Below are positions 61,718 through 64,000 of a stretch of DNA of 64,000 bases, piece after piece. A program made the position numbers and the translations under genes. The notes beneath the pieces were generated by a model. The model did no database searches. It was given only the letters and a program-made list of their open reading frames with translations, and was not told the DNA's origin. Every line of letters begins with the position of its first letter. Position 1 is the first letter of the stretch. This stretch comes from UBA4729 sp038236865 (GTDB lineage Bacteria; Patescibacteriota; Saccharimonadia; Saccharimonadales; UBA4665): NCBI GenBank assembly GCA_038236865.1, contig JBBRZI010000001.1, forward strand, positions 1-64,000. Reading direction: 5' to 3'.

Positions 61718-62734
61718 TTACTCAGTCGGGAAATTGGTGTTGACGCTAGCCAGGTCAACCATAACCGATGGGCCCATTGAAGTTGTCAGGTGCACTGCTT
61801 TGAAGTAGTTACCTTTGACACTGGTGGGCTTGTTGTTCTTGATGCTGGCGATGACGGCAGCGACGTTTTTGAGCAGCTGTGGCTCAGTAAAGCTTACTTT
61901 ACCGACCAACAAGTGGACGATACCGGTGTTGTCGACGCGGTACTCAATCCGGCCGGCCTTGGCTTCGGCAACGGCTTTGTTGACGTTAGTGGTGACGGTG
62001 CCGCTCTTGGGGTTCGGCATCAGGCCGCGTGGACCGAGTGTCCGGGCGTACTTACCGAGCTTTGGCATCAAAGATGGGATGGCAATCAAAATGTCGAAGT
62101 TGAGGTTACCCTTATCGAGTTCGGCCAGAACTTCTTCGTTACCGGCGAGGTCGGCACCAGCTTTAAGAGCGGTCGCGGCGTCGTCAGTCAACACGATGAT
62201 TCGAACCGTTTTACCGGTACCGGCAGGTAGGACAAGGTTGTCGCGAATGTTCTGGTCAGCGTGGCGCGGGTCAACGCTTAAGTTGACGTGTAATTCGACG
62301 CTGGCGTCGAATTTAACGTGGCTCGTCTGCTTGGCGAGGGCGATAGCCTCTTCCAGCGTGTAGGCCTTATCTTTTTCGATCAGTTCAGCACTCTTTTGGA
62401 ACTTTTTGCCGCGGCGCTGCAGGTGGGTGCGTGTCGGGTTGCTGTGTTGCTTGGGCTTGACGTCTTCAAGCTCACCAGACGCTTTGCGCTCCTCTTTGGC
62501 TTCTTTGGCTTCCACTTCGGTTACCGCTTTGGCACTACGCTTGCCGGCTTTAGCCTTAGCAGGAGCGATTATCTCAGGGACTTCTTGAATAGCGTCCATC
62601 TCAGGCAATGATTGGCTGGTGGCTTGAAAATCCTCAGCTTTTCGTTCGATGATGGTAGTTTCGACAATCAGCTCGGCGGCTTTGGTGGCCTTCTTGGCGA
62701 TCGCTTTTTTAGCTGGTTTCTTGGCTTCTGCCAT
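61718..62734 (-). CDS. rplA: Ribosomal protein L1 with long N-terminal extension
   Basis: 338 aa from the ATG at 62734 (AAAGGA upstream); L1 is normally about 230 aa. The core starts near residue 109 (RRGKKFQKSAELIEKDKAYT) and has VELHVNLSVDPRHADQNIR, GPRGLMPNPKSGTVT and a normal end. The extra 108 residues are low complexity: a Lys/Ala-rich start (KKPAKKAIAKKATK) and then an Ala/Lys/Glu-rich segment. Binds 23S rRNA at the L1 stalk. Order here is rplK, a small unknown gene, rplA. Confidence 0.95.
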   Translation of the reverse strand: MAEAKKPAKKAIAKKATKAAELIVETTIIERKAEDFQATSQSLPEMDAIQEVPEIIAPAKAKAGKRSAKAVTEVEAKEAKEERKASGELEDVKPKQHSNPTRTHLQRRGKKFQKSAELIEKDKAYTLEEAIALAKQTSHVKFDASVELHVNLSVDPRHADQNIRDNLVLPAGTGKTVRIIVLTDDAATALKAGADLAGNEEVLAELDKGNLNFDILIAIPSLMPKLGKYARTLGPRGLMPNPKSGTVTTNVNKAVAEAKAGRIEYRVDNTGIVHLLVGKVSFTEPQLLKNVAAVIASIKNNKPTSVKGNYFKAVHLTTSMGPSVMVDLASVNTNFPTE

Positions 62735-62802
62735 AATGATCTGATCCTTTCGTGGTGATAATGGCTTTCGAGGGCCTCCCACAAGTTAGTTAAATAGTGT
62801 GC

Positions 62803-63063
62803 CTAGCCATTTGGGTACAGGCTGGCGGTGTACTGTTTGCCGTAACCGACGTTGTTGCCGAACAACAATGCCAGTTGACCACAGACGGCGACGAACTTGA
62901 CGGCGTCGTGCGTGGGATTATCGTGGTACCGATTGTATTGCTCGTGTAGGTTGGCCCGTTCGGCGTCCCACGCTTCAAACGTATCATAGGCGTCTGGCTC
63001 ACCACGAATCGATTCCTGGGCTAATACACCCAATTGGACTAGCTCTGTTGCTATCTCTGACAT
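62803..63063 (-). CDS. Small protein inserted between rplK and rplA
   Basis: 86 aa, no family recognised, mainly helical (VQLGVLAQESIRGEPDAYDT, EAWDAERANLHEQYNRYHDN, VKFVAVCGQLALLFGNN). Its ATG follows the rplK stop by 3 nt, so it is translated with the ribosomal operon. rplK and rplA are normally adjacent. Confidence 0.7.
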   Translation of the reverse strand: MSEIATELVQLGVLAQESIRGEPDAYDTFEAWDAERANLHEQYNRYHDNPTHDAVKFVAVCGQLALLFGNNVGYGKQYTASLYPNG

Positions 63064-63066
63064 CGT

Positions 63067-63495
63067 TTAAGCCTGAACTTCGACGCCCATACTGCGGGCG
63101 GTGCCGGCAACCATTTTCATGATCGATTCGACAGACTCGGCGTTCATGTCTTTGGCTTTAGCTTCGGCGATGGCGCGCAGATCTTGCTGCGTCAGTTTCT
63201 TTTCGATCTTTTCGCTATTGGGGCGGCCCGAACCTTTTTTGATATCGAGCTTGGCGCGAATCAGGTCATCGGTGGGGGCGCCAACCACGCGAAAGGCCAT
63301 CGAGCGGTCATCAAAGATCGTGATGTGGACGGTCACCATCGTGCCCATCATGTCGCGCGTGGCATCGTTGAACGGATTAATAAAATCCATCATATTGACA
63401 CCGTACTGGCCGAGCGTGCTACCGACTGGCGGTGCGGCGCTGGCTTGTCCGGCTTTGAGTTTCATTTTTAAATTGGCTTTGACGGCTTTCGCCAT
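63067..63495 (-). CDS. rplK: Ribosomal protein L11
   Basis: 142 aa: NLKMKLKAGQASAAPPVGST, LGQYGVNMMDFINPFNDATR and the C-terminal rRNA-binding KIEKKLTQQDLRAIAEAKAK with GTARSMGV. Strong Shine-Dalgarno (AAGGAG). A promoter TAGACT-N17-TAAAAT lies at 63580-63608 (minus). nusG and secE are not immediately upstream, unlike in many bacteria. Confidence 0.97.
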   Translation of the reverse strand: MAKAVKANLKMKLKAGQASAAPPVGSTLGQYGVNMMDFINPFNDATRDMMGTMVTVHITIFDDRSMAFRVVGAPTDDLIRAKLDIKKGSGRPNSEKIEKKLTQQDLRAIAEAKAKDMNAESVESIMKMVAGTARSMGVEVQA

Positions 63496-63605
63496 AGTTT
63501 GTCTCCTTATGTTTCGAACTGACCAACATGAAGCTGTTGTTTTAGTTCTCCTACCTTTTAGTAGTGCGTAACAGATTGGATTTTAGCACAAAACCAGATA
63601 CAAGT

Positions 63606-63938
63606 CTAGGCGGCAACCTCGGTATTGACGATGAGTTCCGGTGTGCCTTGCAAAAGCGGTTCACCGGGGACAAGGCTGAGCTCTGGTCTTAGCGACATAA
63701 TTCCGCCCGCGACTAGGGCGCTCGTGACTTGATCGGCAAGTTGTTGGTAGGCGACCGGGTGGCGCTCGGCAAACAAACGAACCGCTTCAGGGCTCGGTAG
63801 TGAACAAATGCCGCCTACCGTATTGCGCCCCGCCAACTGGACGGCAATGTCGTGTTGCAGCCGCTCGGCGGGCGTCAGGGCGCTACGAACAGCCTCCGGT
63901 ATAGATAAATCCCGAATACACACTGTTTCTTTAGACAT
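63606..63938 (-). CDS. Hypothetical protein upstream of rplK
   Basis: 110 aa, no family recognised. Soluble; helical N-terminal half (SIPEAVRSALTPAERLQHDI, SPEAVRLFAERHPVAYQQLA) and a loop-rich end (MSLRPELSLVPGEPLLQG). The ATG has AAGG 6 nt upstream. Its stop codon overlaps the -35 of the rplK promoter. Confidence 0.6.
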   Translation of the reverse strand: MSKETVCIRDLSIPEAVRSALTPAERLQHDIAVQLAGRNTVGGICSLPSPEAVRLFAERHPVAYQQLADQVTSALVAGGIMSLRPELSLVPGEPLLQGTPELIVNTEVAA

Positions 63939-64000
63939 AATAGCCTTTTTATTTATGGTTGATACGTAACAGTATACGCTTATGTTTAGTTATAATCGCT

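Noticed and set aside
61790..62363. Two long plus-strand frames opposite rplA
   Set aside because: Antisense shadows of the L1 coding sequence; no independent start signals or recognisable protein features.
1..64000. UGA recoded as glycine (genetic code 25)
   Set aside because: Several genes end in TGA in tight ATGA overlaps and core genes have no in-frame TGA; standard bacterial code fits.

Overview
The window looks like chromosomal DNA of a Patescibacterium (CPR bacterium), most likely a member of or close to Saccharibacteria (TM7). This is inference from gene content: compact, often overlapping genes; a phosphoketolase-acetate kinase pair; a Tmk-ThyX fusion; minimal DNA-metabolism proteins that have lost zinc fingers; and many conserved genes of unknown function. 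TGA is used as a stop (for example the ATGA overlaps at 25325 and 36300), so the recoded-UGA CPR lineages are excluded. No phage, IS element or CRISPR array was seen.

Layout. 1-9.3 kb: a FAD-linked D-lactate dehydrogenase-like enzyme, a two-component system and envelope genes (flippase-like protein, GT-C and GT2 glycosyltransferases, LCP ligase). 9.3-13 kb: a Crp/Fnr-type regulator facing a four-gene sensory operon (multi-TM protein, small helical protein, PAS histidine kinase, single-domain response regulator). 13-18.3 kb: cell wall and envelope genes. 18.5-24.6 kb: a lone cytochrome b6-like protein diverging from ackA-xfp, with two CRP-type operators between them. 24.8-37.2 kb: two paralogous four-gene redox cassettes on opposite strands, each encoding a membrane-anchored ferredoxin-NADP reductase (FNR)-type flavoprotein, ApbE, a bis-heme ferric-reductase membrane protein and a membrane-anchored extracytoplasmic beta-sandwich protein. 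A low-affinity iron permease-like gene lies between them. 37.2-44 kb: MetA-like enzyme, tRNA-Gln, VanY-like peptidase, hydrolase, two GT4 glycosyltransferases and an AI-2E-family protein. 44-63.9 kb: housekeeping genes (cysS, DHH phosphoesterase, recR, ybaB, dnaB, dnaX, rplJL, ilvA, dcd, tmk-thyX, rplKA) mixed with unknown genes.

Main points. (1) The duplicated cassette looks like a split NADPH-oxidase/ferric-reductase system that could move electrons from cytosolic NAD(P)H across the membrane. Its parts are known families, but the fixed arrangement, the duplicated set and the conserved Cys-ended extracytoplasmic tails are unusual, and this is the best candidate for an undescribed system. (2) About sixteen coding starts have a -10 hexamer ending only 6-8 nt before the start codon, so leaderless transcription appears widespread; genes inside operons carry Shine-Dalgarno sequences instead. 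(3) The 53.8-56 kb stretch holds three RNA-level controls: an L10 leader, an Ile-rich leader peptide with attenuator ahead of ilvA, and a promoter with a three-segment attenuator ahead of an unknown gene.

All positions and motifs were read by eye. Family assignments come from recognised motifs, not from a database search.
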